From Chitinilyticum litopenaei DSM 21440 (GTDB lineage Bacteria > Pseudomonadota > Gammaproteobacteria > Burkholderiales > Chitinibacteraceae), in assembly GCF_000428145.1 (NCBI RefSeq), contig NZ_ATZJ01000046.1:1-34627 (forward strand): a stretch of 34,627 bases of DNA, read 5' to 3'. The notes beneath the pieces were generated by a model. That model worked only from the letters and a program-made list of their open reading frames with translations, was not told the DNA's origin and made no database searches. This document shows positions 1 to 6,975 of the stretch, piece after piece. Positions within the stretch are counted from its first letter, which is position 1. Every line of letters begins with the position of its first letter. The translations under genes were made by a program, and so were the position numbers.

Positions 1-47
1 TCCGGTAGCGAGAGGCCGCGCTGAAATTGCACGAGATTCATGGACAT
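1..47 (-). CDS. IS1595-family transposase, N-terminal 15 residues (runs off window)
   Basis: Only the first codons lie in the window, reading MSMNLVQFQRGLSLP. This resembles the usual opening of IS1595-type (ISXO2-like) transposases, which begin with a short M-N-x-V-Q-F-Q-x-G-L-S block before a zinc ribbon. The ATG at 45-47 has an AGGAG ribosome binding site at 54-58. The rest of the gene, including the DDE-type catalytic part, is outside the window, so the family call rests on 15 residues plus the position next to an inverted-repeat-like end at 116-124. Its insertion has cut the DUF418 gene that follows. Confidence 0.6.
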   Translation of the reverse strand, partial: MSMNLVQFQRGLSLP

Positions 48-124
48 GATTGCTCTCCTGCTTGGGTTCTGCTTTCAGCATAGTTCAGCAAAAATCTGTA
101 AGCTGAGGAGTCTTGCTAATCAGG
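1..124 (-). mobile_element. End of IS1595-like insertion sequence
   Basis: The terminal 124 bp of an element that continues outside the window. Read on the minus strand its edge starts CCTGATTAG and continues to CTCAGC within 23 nt, followed by about 68 nt of leader before the transposase ATG. The edge is placed where the DUF418 reading frame loses its family sequence and where the same motif forms the ends of the short repeats at 23291-23454 and 29735-29876. The eight bases outside the edge would be the target duplication, but the other copy is not visible. Confidence 0.55.
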
Positions 125-484
125 AAACAGAATATCGCCCTGAAACAAGAACACGGCGTGCACGAGGCCGAATACCGCAAGCCCGGCCAGGCGGCGCAGG
201 AAACGGGGCATGAAATCGGCCCCCTCACGCGCGGCGGACGCCATTTGCAGGGTGAAGCTGTAGCCGAACAGGAAGGAAAACAGCAGGTAGAACTTGGTTT
301 CAAACAGGGCAGCAATCAGCCCGCGTACCCACTGATCCAGTGGTGCGGAAAAAGCCGGATCCATCGCGCCACTGCCGTACCAGGCTGAAGCCATGGCGCC
401 ACTATTGACGATGACGATGCCAAGCAAAGCGAAGCCTCGCAGCGCATCGACGTGGTTTTCCCGAATTGGAATCGCGTTGTTCAT
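116..484 (-). pseudogene. DUF418 (YeiB-like) membrane protein, cut by IS insertion
   Basis: The 122 residues match the start of DUF418 membrane proteins: the conserved VDALRGFALLGIVIVNS opening of TM1, a second membrane segment around residues 60-80 (KFYLLFSFLFGYSF) and a third ending GLVHAVFLFQGDIL. Family members are about 350-400 residues long, so some 70% is missing. Translation leaves the family sequence after GDILF and stops at a TAG inside the IS end, so the gene is interrupted and the remainder should lie beyond the element. It starts 17 nt after the TetR gene and is almost certainly its regulated partner. DUF418 proteins are inner-membrane proteins of unknown, possibly transport, function. 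Confidence 0.8.
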
Positions 485-501
485 GCAGGTTATATCCTGG
501 G

Positions 502-1104
502 TTAAGGAGTAAGTGGCCGCACCTGCAACTGCAAAGCAGCCAGCAAGTCAGCGCGATAGCGCGCCGGGATGAAATCAGCCTCCACCATGGCGCGCCCAAG
601 CACACCGTCGAGCAGCAGCAGAAACCAGTCCGCAACCTGGCCGGGCGGGCTGCTGAGCTGGAAAGCGCCCCTCTGCGCATGACGCTCGAACAAGCGTGCC
701 AGACATTCACGCCGCTCGGCTTCGCTGCGCTGTACGCAGGCCATCAAGGCTGGATTGCGTACGGCCTCCCCGATCACGTCCAGTGTCAACTGGACGTAGA
801 CAGGTTCGGCACACAGGCCCAGGTGGTAGTCCAGTAAAGCCAGCAGCGCTTGCCAACCCTGCTCGGCTTGCGTTGCCCTGGCAAAGCGCGCACTGGTCTC
901 GGCCTGATCAGCCTCGACCAGGGCAATGATCAGGGCCTCCTTGCTGGCAAAATAATGAAACAGGTTGCCGGGACTCATGCCGGCCTCGGCGCAAATATCC
1001 GCCGTGCGCGTCTTGTGAAAGCCCTTCTGCGCAAAGCAGCGCAGCGCGGCAGCCAGGATGTGCTGGCGACGTTCGGCTTGCCGTTCCGGATTGATGGGGC
1101 GCAT
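502..1104 (-). CDS. TetR/AcrR family transcriptional regulator
   Basis: A 200-residue protein with a typical TetR N-terminal DNA-binding domain: RRQHILAAALRCFAQKGFHKT, then TADICAEAGMSPGNLFHYFASKEAL as the helix-turn-helix and following helix (about residues 13-58). The C-terminal ligand domain is all-helical and its ligand cannot be predicted. It is followed after 17 nt by the DUF418 gene, so it probably controls its own operon. A perfect inverted repeat at 1107-1134 starts two bases upstream of the ATG and is the obvious operator. No Shine-Dalgarno sequence precedes the ATG, which would suit a leaderless mRNA. With the partner gene broken, the regulator may now control only itself. Confidence 0.9.
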   Translation of the reverse strand: MRPINPERQAERRQHILAAALRCFAQKGFHKTRTADICAEAGMSPGNLFHYFASKEALIIALVEADQAETSARFARATQAEQGWQALLALLDYHLGLCAEPVYVQLTLDVIGEAVRNPALMACVQRSEAERRECLARLFERHAQRGAFQLSSPPGQVADWFLLLLDGVLGRAMVEADFIPARYRADLLAALQLQVRPLTP

Positions 1105-1106
1105 AG

Positions 1107-1134
1107 TTAATAGATCAACCAGTCGATCTATTAA
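1107..1134. promoter_or_regulatory. Probable TetR operator (10-bp perfect inverted repeat)
   Basis: TTAATAGATC and its exact complement GATCTATTAA are separated by 8 bases. The repeat starts two bases upstream of the tetR start codon, where a bound repressor would block transcription or initiation. A second palindrome, CTATTAATAG (1129-1138), overlaps its far arm. Assignment to this TetR protein is inferred from position. Confidence 0.7.
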
Positions 1135-1139
1135 TAGTT

Positions 1140-1473
1140 ACACACTTGACCTGTTCTTGCAAACGGGAAAGACGGGAAACCATCGAAGCACTGGGCACGG
1201 CAGAACACGCGCAGGGCTGCTCGAGCACAACGCCGTGACGCTGGAAAATGGCTGGGCAGCAAGGCTGCCAGGGCAGATACCCGCAAATGTTTCTCTGCAA
1301 GGCCCTTGCAAAAAAAAAGCCCACAGCAATATACCCACACCAACTTCCTGGCTGTCAGTAGTCAGCAGGTTCAGCTGGGTGCCTGATGTGACATGGCCCA
1401 GCCCAGACGGACGGGGCCAAGCAAAGTTTGTGTTTGCATGGCTGAGAATGAATGCGGCAGATCAACGCCCGAC
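1140..1473. other. Intergenic, no gene; possible degenerate palindromic repeat
   Basis: About 330 bases without a credible gene; open frames here have no ribosome binding site and no recognisable protein. Between about 1261 and 1338 there are two half-site-like stretches ending in ATACCC (1278-1283 and 1331-1336) that resemble the right half of the GGTAT/ATACC palindrome family found elsewhere in the window. The left arm is too decayed to be certain. Confidence 0.4.
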
Positions 1474-2130
1474 TCAGGACAGAATCAGATCCCCGACTGG
1501 CAAATCATTAAAGCCGGCCAGTGACGCGCTTTGCGGATGGACACCCAGCACCGTGATGCCGTGGTTGAAGCCGTCACCCGAGACAGAAACAATGATCGCA
1601 CCGTCGGGAGAATCGACCACCAGCACATTTTTCGAGTGGAACGTTATGGTGTCATCCGCACCGAATCCAGTGATCGTGGTGGTATTGCCCGCCAAAAATG
1701 GCCGCTCGGTAAACACCGACGTGTAGCTCCCGACATTGGCACTATCGACAAACAGGGTATGCGGCCCATCACTGAAATCGTATTTCAGTGAATACAAATC
1801 CTTGCGTACAACGATCATCGCACCATGTTCTTCATAAGACGCCTTCAGATCGGCGATCAGATTATGTTCGCCGTTGCCAATAGCCTTATCCAGTCCGTCC
1901 ACCGCCAGCCCTGCACCTGCGAAAAAGTCGACGACCTGCGACCTGGATACCGGAAGCCCTGCGTCGCTGAGCATTTCGGACAAGGCTTTCGGACCAATGG
2001 CGAATGCCTGCATGGCGTCAAAAATCGTTTTGGGCTCGCCTAGGTGCTGGCTGACCCAGCCCAGCACCTGCCCTGATGTCAGTTGGTAACGTTGCAGGAT
2101 GGCCTGCGACTCTTCACTTAAATACGTCAT
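1474..2130 (-). CDS. Hypothetical protein with RTX-like beta-rich C-terminus
   Basis: A 218-residue protein I do not recognise. The ATG at 2130 has a GGAG site six bases upstream. It has no signal peptide. The first 85 residues look helical (LSEESQAILQRYQLTSGQVLGWVSQHLGE and similar). The second half is beta-rich, with a glycine/aspartate/threonine pattern, NTTTITGFGADDTITFHSKNVLVVDS in two overlapping stretches, and an end of LPVGDLILS. That pattern recalls the strand repeats of type I secreted, RTX-like proteins, which carry an uncleaved C-terminal signal, but canonical GGxGxD nonapeptides are absent. No transporter genes lie next to it. It may be secreted, but this is inference. Confidence 0.6.
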   Translation of the reverse strand: MTYLSEESQAILQRYQLTSGQVLGWVSQHLGEPKTIFDAMQAFAIGPKALSEMLSDAGLPVSRSQVVDFFAGAGLAVDGLDKAIGNGEHNLIADLKASYEEHGAMIVVRKDLYSLKYDFSDGPHTLFVDSANVGSYTSVFTERPFLAGNTTTITGFGADDTITFHSKNVLVVDSPDGAIIVSVSGDGFNHGITVLGVHPQSASLAGFNDLPVGDLILS

Positions 2131-2393
2131 ATCAGCTCCGAACTTGGCGAAATGCCTGGCGCCGGCACTGTTTGCCAGGGCCCAGGCTTGCTGGCAAAGC
2201 AGCAGGGAAAATTCATTCAGCTAAACACGCGTGGATGCAGCCACTCGGCCAAGGGTGTCCCAAGTGTTGCATGGCTGCATCATAAAAACCGTAAAAGCGG
2301 CATCCGGATATGGAATACCTCAAACTTCACCTTCAAGCAACACCCATGAAATGATAAAGAAAGCCTTTAACCACAAACCGCACAAGGCTCAAA

Positions 2394-2741
2394 ATGAAAA
2401 AACTGCTTGCTTTCGCCTGCCTGTTCACCGGTCTCGGTCTTGCCAATGCCGCCCAAGCAGCCAATCCCAACGATGGCATCTATTACTGCAATTTCGGTTA
2501 TGAGCAGGGTTACGTGACCCTCAACACGGGCAACAACACCGGCTACCTGGCGCTGTTGAGTCTTGACCAATCCTGGTCCTACGCAATTGGCAACTGGTCC
2601 GGCAACCAGCTCAGCGGCCGCACCAATGCCAACGGGGAGTTCTCTGCCGAATTCAACGGCCAGCAAATGATCGGCTACGTCGATTACCTGGTCGATGGCA
2701 AATTCAACCGCATTTCCCTGACCTGCCCGCGCATCGTATAA
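2394..2741 (+). CDS. Small secreted hypothetical protein
   Basis: 115 residues beginning with a clear Sec signal peptide: MKKLLAFACLFTGLGLANAAQA, with cleavage predicted after AQA at about residue 22. The mature domain of about 93 residues is rich in Gly, Asn and Tyr and holds two cysteines, one near the start (YYCNF) and one near the end (LTCPR), well placed for a disulfide in the periplasm or outside the cell. The alternating pattern of aromatic and polar residues suggests a small beta-barrel or sandwich. A weak AAGG site precedes the ATG. It stands alone between opposite-strand genes. I do not recognise the family. Confidence 0.7.
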   Translation: MKKLLAFACLFTGLGLANAAQAANPNDGIYYCNFGYEQGYVTLNTGNNTGYLALLSLDQSWSYAIGNWSGNQLSGRTNANGEFSAEFNGQQMIGYVDYLVDGKFNRISLTCPRIV

Positions 2742-2813
2742 GCACTTCCGCGCAACGGGCTGGCATACCGCCGGCGTGCTCGTGTTTGAGCGCACCGACG
2801 GCTTTGGTATGGT

Positions 2814-3263
2814 TCAGGACTTGCCGGTCAGCTCCTTGGTGCAATCACCTATCGCGGGCAGCATCATTTGCTGCATGGCCTCCCGGTCCCGGCTTTCTTC
2901 TGCCGCCCGGATTTTCGCAACCGGGTTGTTGGCAAACAGTTTTGCGACCGTGCATTCGCACATGCGGCCAGCCGTGACCCCCTTGAACAGTTCGTAATCG
3001 GCGCCAATGCGCGCATTCACGACCCGGATGCAATCCGACGTCGACTGCGCCCTGCCCTGTTCCTGCCAGGCCTTGTCTTCGGCCGACATCGCGCGTTTGC
3101 CGCCACCCGTTTTCAGTTCGGCGCTGGCGTTGTTTTTCGGGCAGGGCTGCTCCTGATAGCTCACCTTGCCACTGGCATCGGTGCACTTGAAGACCCCGGC
3201 ACTGGCCACAGTGGACAGCGTCAAGCCTGCAAGCAGCAGGGCCAGTTCGATGCGTTTTTTCAT
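2814..3263 (-). CDS. DUF4124 domain-containing exported protein
   Basis: 149 residues with a signal peptide (MKKRIELALLLAGLTLSTVASA) followed directly by a DUF4124 motif, VFKCTDASGKVSYQEQPCP, at about residues 24-42. DUF4124 is a small cysteine-containing periplasmic module of unknown role, common in Gamma- and Betaproteobacteria. The rest is helical, with further cysteines (SDCIRV, CECTV, GDCTK) that probably form disulfides. The start at 3263 is preferred because GGAGG lies eight bases upstream. The ATG two codons earlier is too close to that site, and the longer open frame to 3401 lacks one. No operon partner is evident. Confidence 0.8.
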   Translation of the reverse strand: MKKRIELALLLAGLTLSTVASAGVFKCTDASGKVSYQEQPCPKNNASAELKTGGGKRAMSAEDKAWQEQGRAQSTSDCIRVVNARIGADYELFKGVTAGRMCECTVAKLFANNPVAKIRAAEESRDREAMQQMMLPAIGDCTKELTGKS

Positions 3264-3378
3264 TGTCATTTCCTCCCGTAAATCCAAATCATGTTCTGTT
3301 TTATTTGCTGTTCGGTCATGCCCCCTCGGGGCAGCCAGGCGCTTTTTGTGCCGCTGTACGGCGCTCACCTGACGGCCT

Positions 3379-3678
3379 TCACGCCGCGTCATCGGCAGCA
3401 ACAGGGGATCTGACGATCACCCATGGCGCCCCCGGCGCGCTGCGCGACGCTTCAAAACCGGATTCAAGACTGGCCAGCTCGGCCATCTCCGGGTCGAAAT
3501 CAAGGATGTGGTGCAGGGCAATAATGGCCAGATCGTCAAGCTCTTCGCTGACGCCATCCAGAAATTGCCAGCCATGGTCATCGTCATCATGCGCGACCAG
3601 CAGGATCGGCCGCTTGCCCTCGATGATGCTGCGGGACACGATGGTCGCGCAGTTTTCGGGCTGATCAAATGGCCACAT
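3379..3678 (-). CDS. Hypothetical cytoplasmic protein (DUF2185-like)
   Basis: 99 residues, acidic, without membrane segments or a signal. The stretch CATIVSRSIIEGKRPILLV followed by AHDDDDHGWQFLDG resembles the core of small cytosolic proteins of the DUF2185 type (a 'CxVS...I...G.PI..V.RD....D.GW.F' pattern), some of which serve as immunity proteins. The match is by eye and partial. The ATG has an AGGGAG site upstream, supporting translation. It is separated by about 115 bases from the DUF4124 gene on the same strand and could share its transcript. Confidence 0.6.
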   Translation of the reverse strand: MWPFDQPENCATIVSRSIIEGKRPILLVAHDDDDHGWQFLDGVSEELDDLAIIALHHILDFDPEMAELASLESGFEASRSAPGAPWVIVRSPVAADDAA

Positions 3679-4064
3679 CTCACTCTCCCTTGTCTGATTT
3701 GCCAGGCCAACGCGGCGCGGCGAGCACAGGCAGCCAATTGCTTACACCCCATGCAACATTGGGGGGATTATCCCCGCTGGCCAGCCCTGAGCCAAGCCGA
3801 ATGCAGCAGCAGCACCGCACAGGGAGCAAAATTGGCAAGGTTTGCCACAGCTTGGCATGCAGAAAGGTGTCTGGATGCTTCGCTGGCCATGCCGGCCGGT
3901 CGGCAGACTGGGTGAAATATCCACCCCACTGGCAGGTACAGGGCACAAGACAAACGGACAGCCAGGCTGTCCGTTTGTCTTGTGCCCTGCACTGGTGGAT
4001 CCGTACGGGGTGCGGAAACCGCCAGTCGTGCCGGCAGGCCCGGGTCGGGCCAGTCATTTGGCGA
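3679..4064. other. Intergenic region with long palindrome
   Basis: About 385 bases without a supported gene. The only strong structure is the 51-bp palindrome at 3939-3989. Several open frames cross the region on both strands, but they read through the palindrome and have no ribosome binding site. Confidence 0.6.
3939..3989. repeat. 51-bp near-perfect palindrome (25-bp arms, 1-base centre)
   Basis: The left arm starts CAGGGCACAAGACAAACGG and continues through ACAGCC. One A follows at 3964, then the exact complement of the arm to 3989. All 25 pairs match. It lies about 75 bases after the stop codon of the DUF4397 gene, so it could end that transcript, but no T-run follows on either strand, which is unusual for an intrinsic terminator. 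A cruciform or a mobile-element relic is also possible. Confidence 0.9.
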
Positions 4065-5402
4065 TCAGTTGTCGTTAAGCACACTCAGCGTGAATGCCTG
4101 GGCATTGCTGCCGGCCAGGAGGCCACGGGCCACCACGGTATAGATCTTGCCTGCCTCCAGCGTCACAGTGGCTGACTTGACCACCGAGGCGCTGCCAGCC
4201 GGTTTCACGTCAAAGGTGTAGGCACCGGCGGGCACTTCCAGATAGGCGGAGACCGCCGGGAAGGCGACATTGGTCAGCACATTGCTGCCATTGGCGGCCA
4301 CGTCGACAGCGGGCGCATCCGGGCTGGCATGCACCACGCGCACCTTGGCCTTGCCGCTGGCCGGCGCCATGCGATCATCTTCTGCAACCAGATACTGCAG
4401 CGCAGGTGTACCGGCGGCCAGCCCCACGGCAAAGACGCTATAGTGCTTGCCGGCAGCCACGGCCAGGTTCTGGCTGAGCGCGCTGGTGGCTGTGCCGGCG
4501 AGATTCAGCGCGACGTCATAACTGGCGGCAGGGACATTGGCATAGGCCGACGCGGCAAAGAAACTCACGTTCGGGAACAACACGCTGCCCGAGGCGACCA
4601 CATCGACAGCCGGGGCATCCGGGCTGGCATGGATGGCGCGCACGGCGGCGCGACTGTCCTTCACTTCGGCGACCGGCGCTGCTGCGTCGCGACTCAGCAC
4701 CAGCAGGGAAACCGGCGACGTGCCGGCCTTTTGATCAACCGCAGCCACCACAAGGTCGCTGCCGGCCGCCAGCGGCACGGTGCCGGAATCGAAGGCGACG
4801 GCCTTGCTGCCGGCCACCGTGATGCGGATGCGGTAATCGCCGCCGGGAATCTGCAGCACATCGGAAACGGCCGCATAGGGCACATTGGCCAGCGTCGGAG
4901 CGGTCGTGGCCAGATCGGCCCCCGGCGCGCTGACATACACGTCGACATTGCCGGTCGCGGCAGCGACATGCGCCACGCGCACCTTGAGCTTGCCCGCTTC
5001 CGGCGTGGACAGATCTTCAACCAGCAGCAACGGCTTGATGCTGGCGAGCGGATTGATGGCGAACACGGTATAGACCTTGCCGTTTTCCAGCATCGGCAAG
5101 GCATTGGTAAAGCTGGGCACTTCGGTCATCGTGCCGGCCACGGTCACCTTCAGCGGCAGCGTGCCGGTCGGCACGGCCAAAAGACCGCTGGCAGCCTTGT
5201 AGGGTACATTGCTCAATACCCTGGCATCATTGGCATAGACATCGACATTGGGCGCATCGGCAGACGCATGCACCACGCGCACATAGGCCTTGCTTTCGGG
5301 CTTGGCAGGCTCATCGCCGCTGCCACCACCACAGGCGGCCAGCGCCAGGGCGCCGGCAGCCACCAGCAGGCCGCGCAGCAGGCGTGTCATCAGTGTGTTC
5401 AT
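4065..5402 (-). CDS. DUF4397 repeat lipoprotein
   Basis: 445 residues. The N-terminus is a lipoprotein signal with the lipobox LALAAC (Cys24), followed by a glycine-rich linker, so the protein should be anchored in the outer membrane or periplasm. Four DUF4397 domains of about 100 residues follow (about 37-130, 137-240, 252-345 and 348-445). Each opens with a VRVVHASPDAPAVDVYA-type strand and ends with a KxYTVFA-type strand. Domains 1, 3 and 4 are close to the consensus; domain 2 (VRVAHVAAATGNVDVYVSAP) is divergent. DUF4397 domains are immunoglobulin-like beta modules of cell-surface proteins with no established ligand. GGAGATTG upstream supports the start. The gene is divergent from the TetR gene at 5564. 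Confidence 0.9.
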   Translation of the reverse strand: MNTLMTRLLRGLLVAAGALALAACGGGSGDEPAKPESKAYVRVVHASADAPNVDVYANDARVLSNVPYKAASGLLAVPTGTLPLKVTVAGTMTEVPSFTNALPMLENGKVYTVFAINPLASIKPLLLVEDLSTPEAGKLKVRVAHVAAATGNVDVYVSAPGADLATTAPTLANVPYAAVSDVLQIPGGDYRIRITVAGSKAVAFDSGTVPLAAGSDLVVAAVDQKAGTSPVSLLVLSRDAAAPVAEVKDSRAAVRAIHASPDAPAVDVVASGSVLFPNVSFFAASAYANVPAASYDVALNLAGTATSALSQNLAVAAGKHYSVFAVGLAAGTPALQYLVAEDDRMAPASGKAKVRVVHASPDAPAVDVAANGSNVLTNVAFPAVSAYLEVPAGAYTFDVKPAGSASVVKSATVTLEAGKIYTVVARGLLAGSNAQAFTLSVLNDN

Positions 5403-5538
5403 GATTCAATCTCCAGCAAATCAACAGGCAGGAAAGAATCCCGGCAGTGTCTTGCCGAGCGCGGCAGCGGGCCACGGGGCAAAAAAACTGGGAATCGGCA
5501 ATCTGCGGAGGTACAATTTACCAACGCAGATAAAATGC

Positions 5539-5550
5539 TACTACATAGTA
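5539..5550. promoter_or_regulatory. Possible TetR operator
   Basis: TACTA-CA-TAGTA, a 5-bp inverted repeat 14 bases upstream of the TetR start and in the divergent gap with the DUF4397 gene. The 11-mer TACATAGTAAA that overlaps it (5542-5552) recurs at 6933-6943 between nth and the DUF1415 gene. A binding role is inference. Confidence 0.4.
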
Positions 5551-5563
5551 AACGGAATTACCA

Positions 5564-6178
5564 ATGAGTATTTTAAGCAAGCTGAGTTTCAAGGATCAGG
5601 CTTTCAGGCTGCGCGAGGACGCCATCCTCGACGCCACCACGCGCATCCTGGCCGTCAAGGGCTTTGACCTGATGACCATCGACGACATCGCCGCCGAGGT
5701 GGGCATCTCCAAGCCCAGCCTTTACAAGCACTTCAAGTCGAAGGAAGAACTGGTGGGCGCGGTCATGACGCGGCTGATCGACGAGGCCGGCGCGCAACTG
5801 GCCAGCCTGGATGCCGGGCTCAGTGCCCTGCAGCAACTGCAGGCCTTGCTGGAATGGGCGCTGCGCGTGCGCCTGGGCGGTGGCCTGCCCTTCCTGCCCT
5901 CGACCAGCGCCCATGTGCGCGAAATGCTGATGAAAAACCTGCTGTATGTCGGCAAGGTCATCAAGCTCAACAGCCAGCTGGAAAAACGCGTGCGCCAGGC
6001 GAAAGCGGCCGGCGAGCTGCGCGCCGACCTGCCCGACGATGTCATCCTGTTCAGCTATTACGCACGCAGCTGCGACCCGACCGTGGAGTATCTGCGCCTG
6101 TACAGCAAGATGGGCGACGAGGACATCGTGCGCTACATGCTGGATGTCAGCTTTCAGGGCATGCTCGCCACAAAATAA
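5564..6178 (+). CDS. TetR/AcrR family transcriptional regulator
   Basis: 204 residues. The N-terminal DNA-binding domain is canonical: REDAILDATTRILAVKGFDLMT, then IDDIAAEVGISKPSLYKHFKSKEEL as helix-turn-helix and linker (about residues 17-63). The ligand domain is helical and contains a charged helix (KLNSQLEKRVRQAKAAGELRADL). The effector is not predictable. It is divergent from the DUF4397 lipoprotein gene, with about 160 bases between them, and may control it as well as itself. No strong Shine-Dalgarno site precedes the ATG (GGAATTACCA). The gene is followed within four bases by a palindromic repeat at 6183-6229. Confidence 0.88.
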   Translation: MSILSKLSFKDQAFRLREDAILDATTRILAVKGFDLMTIDDIAAEVGISKPSLYKHFKSKEELVGAVMTRLIDEAGAQLASLDAGLSALQQLQALLEWALRVRLGGGLPFLPSTSAHVREMLMKNLLYVGKVIKLNSQLEKRVRQAKAAGELRADLPDDVILFSYYARSCDPTVEYLRLYSKMGDEDIVRYMLDVSFQGMLATK

Positions 6179-6182
6179 CACA

Positions 6183-6229
6183 GGTATGCGCACACAACCC
6201 TTTGGCATAAAGGGCTACACAGACATACC
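6183..6229. repeat. Dispersed GGTAT/ATACC palindrome, copy 1
   Basis: Outer stem GGTAT (6183-6187) with ATACC (6225-6229), 10 unpaired bases on each side, inner stem CCCTTT (6198-6203) with AAAGGG (6209-6214), and a five-base loop. It sits in the 65-base gap between the converging ends of the tetR and nth genes. The same plan recurs at 18789, 21242, 25504, 28640 and 29948. Confidence 0.7.
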
Positions 6230-6243
6230 CGGCAAGACGCCAA

Positions 6244-6894
6244 TCAGCGCCCTGGTGGCGGCGTCAGCTGCTTGGACTTGTAGTCGCACACGTCGTTGAC
6301 CACGCAGCGCCAGCACTCGGGCTTTCTGGCCTTGCACACATAGCGGCCATGCAGGATCAGCCAGTGGTGTGCATTGAGCAGATATTCGGGCGGGGTGACT
6401 TTCAGCAGCTTGTCTTCCACCGCGCGCACATCCTTGCCGGGCGCCAGCCCCGTACGGTTGCCCAGGCGGAAGATGTGGGTATCGACCGCGATGGTAGGTA
6501 TTCCGAACGCCGTATTGAGCACCACGTTCGCCGTCTTGCGCCCCACGCCGGGCAGCGCCTCCAGGCTATCGCGATCACGCGGCACCTCGCCGTCGTGCAG
6601 CTCGATCAGGATGCGGCAGGTTTCCAGCAGGTGCTTCGCCTTGCTGCGGTAGAGCCCGATGGTGGCGATATAGGACTCCAGCCCTTCCTGCCCCAGCGCC
6701 AGAATCGCGGCGGGCGTGTTCGCCACCGGAAACAGTTTCGCGGTCGCCTTGTTCACGCCGACATCGGTTGCCTGTGCCGAGAGCAGCACGGCCGTCAGCA
6801 ACTCGAAGGGCGTGCTGTAATTCAGCTCGGTGGTCGGATTCGGGTCGAGTTCGGCCAGCCGGGCGTAGAAAATGCGGCGGGTTTCCTTGTTCAT
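6244..6894 (-). CDS. nth: Endonuclease III
   Basis: 216 residues, the family's normal length. This bifunctional DNA glycosylase/AP lyase removes oxidised pyrimidines in base excision repair. The helix-hairpin-helix LPGVGRKTANVV carries the catalytic Lys120, and the catalytic Asp138 follows in VDTHIFR. The C-terminal 4Fe-4S ligands have the exact C-x6-C-x2-C-x5-C spacing (CKARKPECWRCVVNDVC). The start at 6894 is chosen for the AAGGAGG site eight bases upstream; the longer frame to 6924 lacks one. In many Proteobacteria nth directly follows rsxE in the Rnf operon. Here a DUF1415 gene on the other strand separates them. Confidence 0.97.
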   Translation of the reverse strand: MNKETRRIFYARLAELDPNPTTELNYSTPFELLTAVLLSAQATDVGVNKATAKLFPVANTPAAILALGQEGLESYIATIGLYRSKAKHLLETCRILIELHDGEVPRDRDSLEALPGVGRKTANVVLNTAFGIPTIAVDTHIFRLGNRTGLAPGKDVRAVEDKLLKVTPPEYLLNAHHWLILHGRYVCKARKPECWRCVVNDVCDYKSKQLTPPPGR

Positions 6895-6975
6895 CGTCTG
6901 AGCCTCCTTGCCGTCGCAAACCACGGCGCGATTACATAGTAAAGTAGCGGGCTTGCTTCCTTGCGATCACCTGCC

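Noticed and set aside
4329..5567. A 412-codon open frame on the plus strand opposite the DUF4397 gene
   Set aside because: His/Gly/Arg-rich shadow of a repetitive gene on the other strand; no ribosome binding site or family features.
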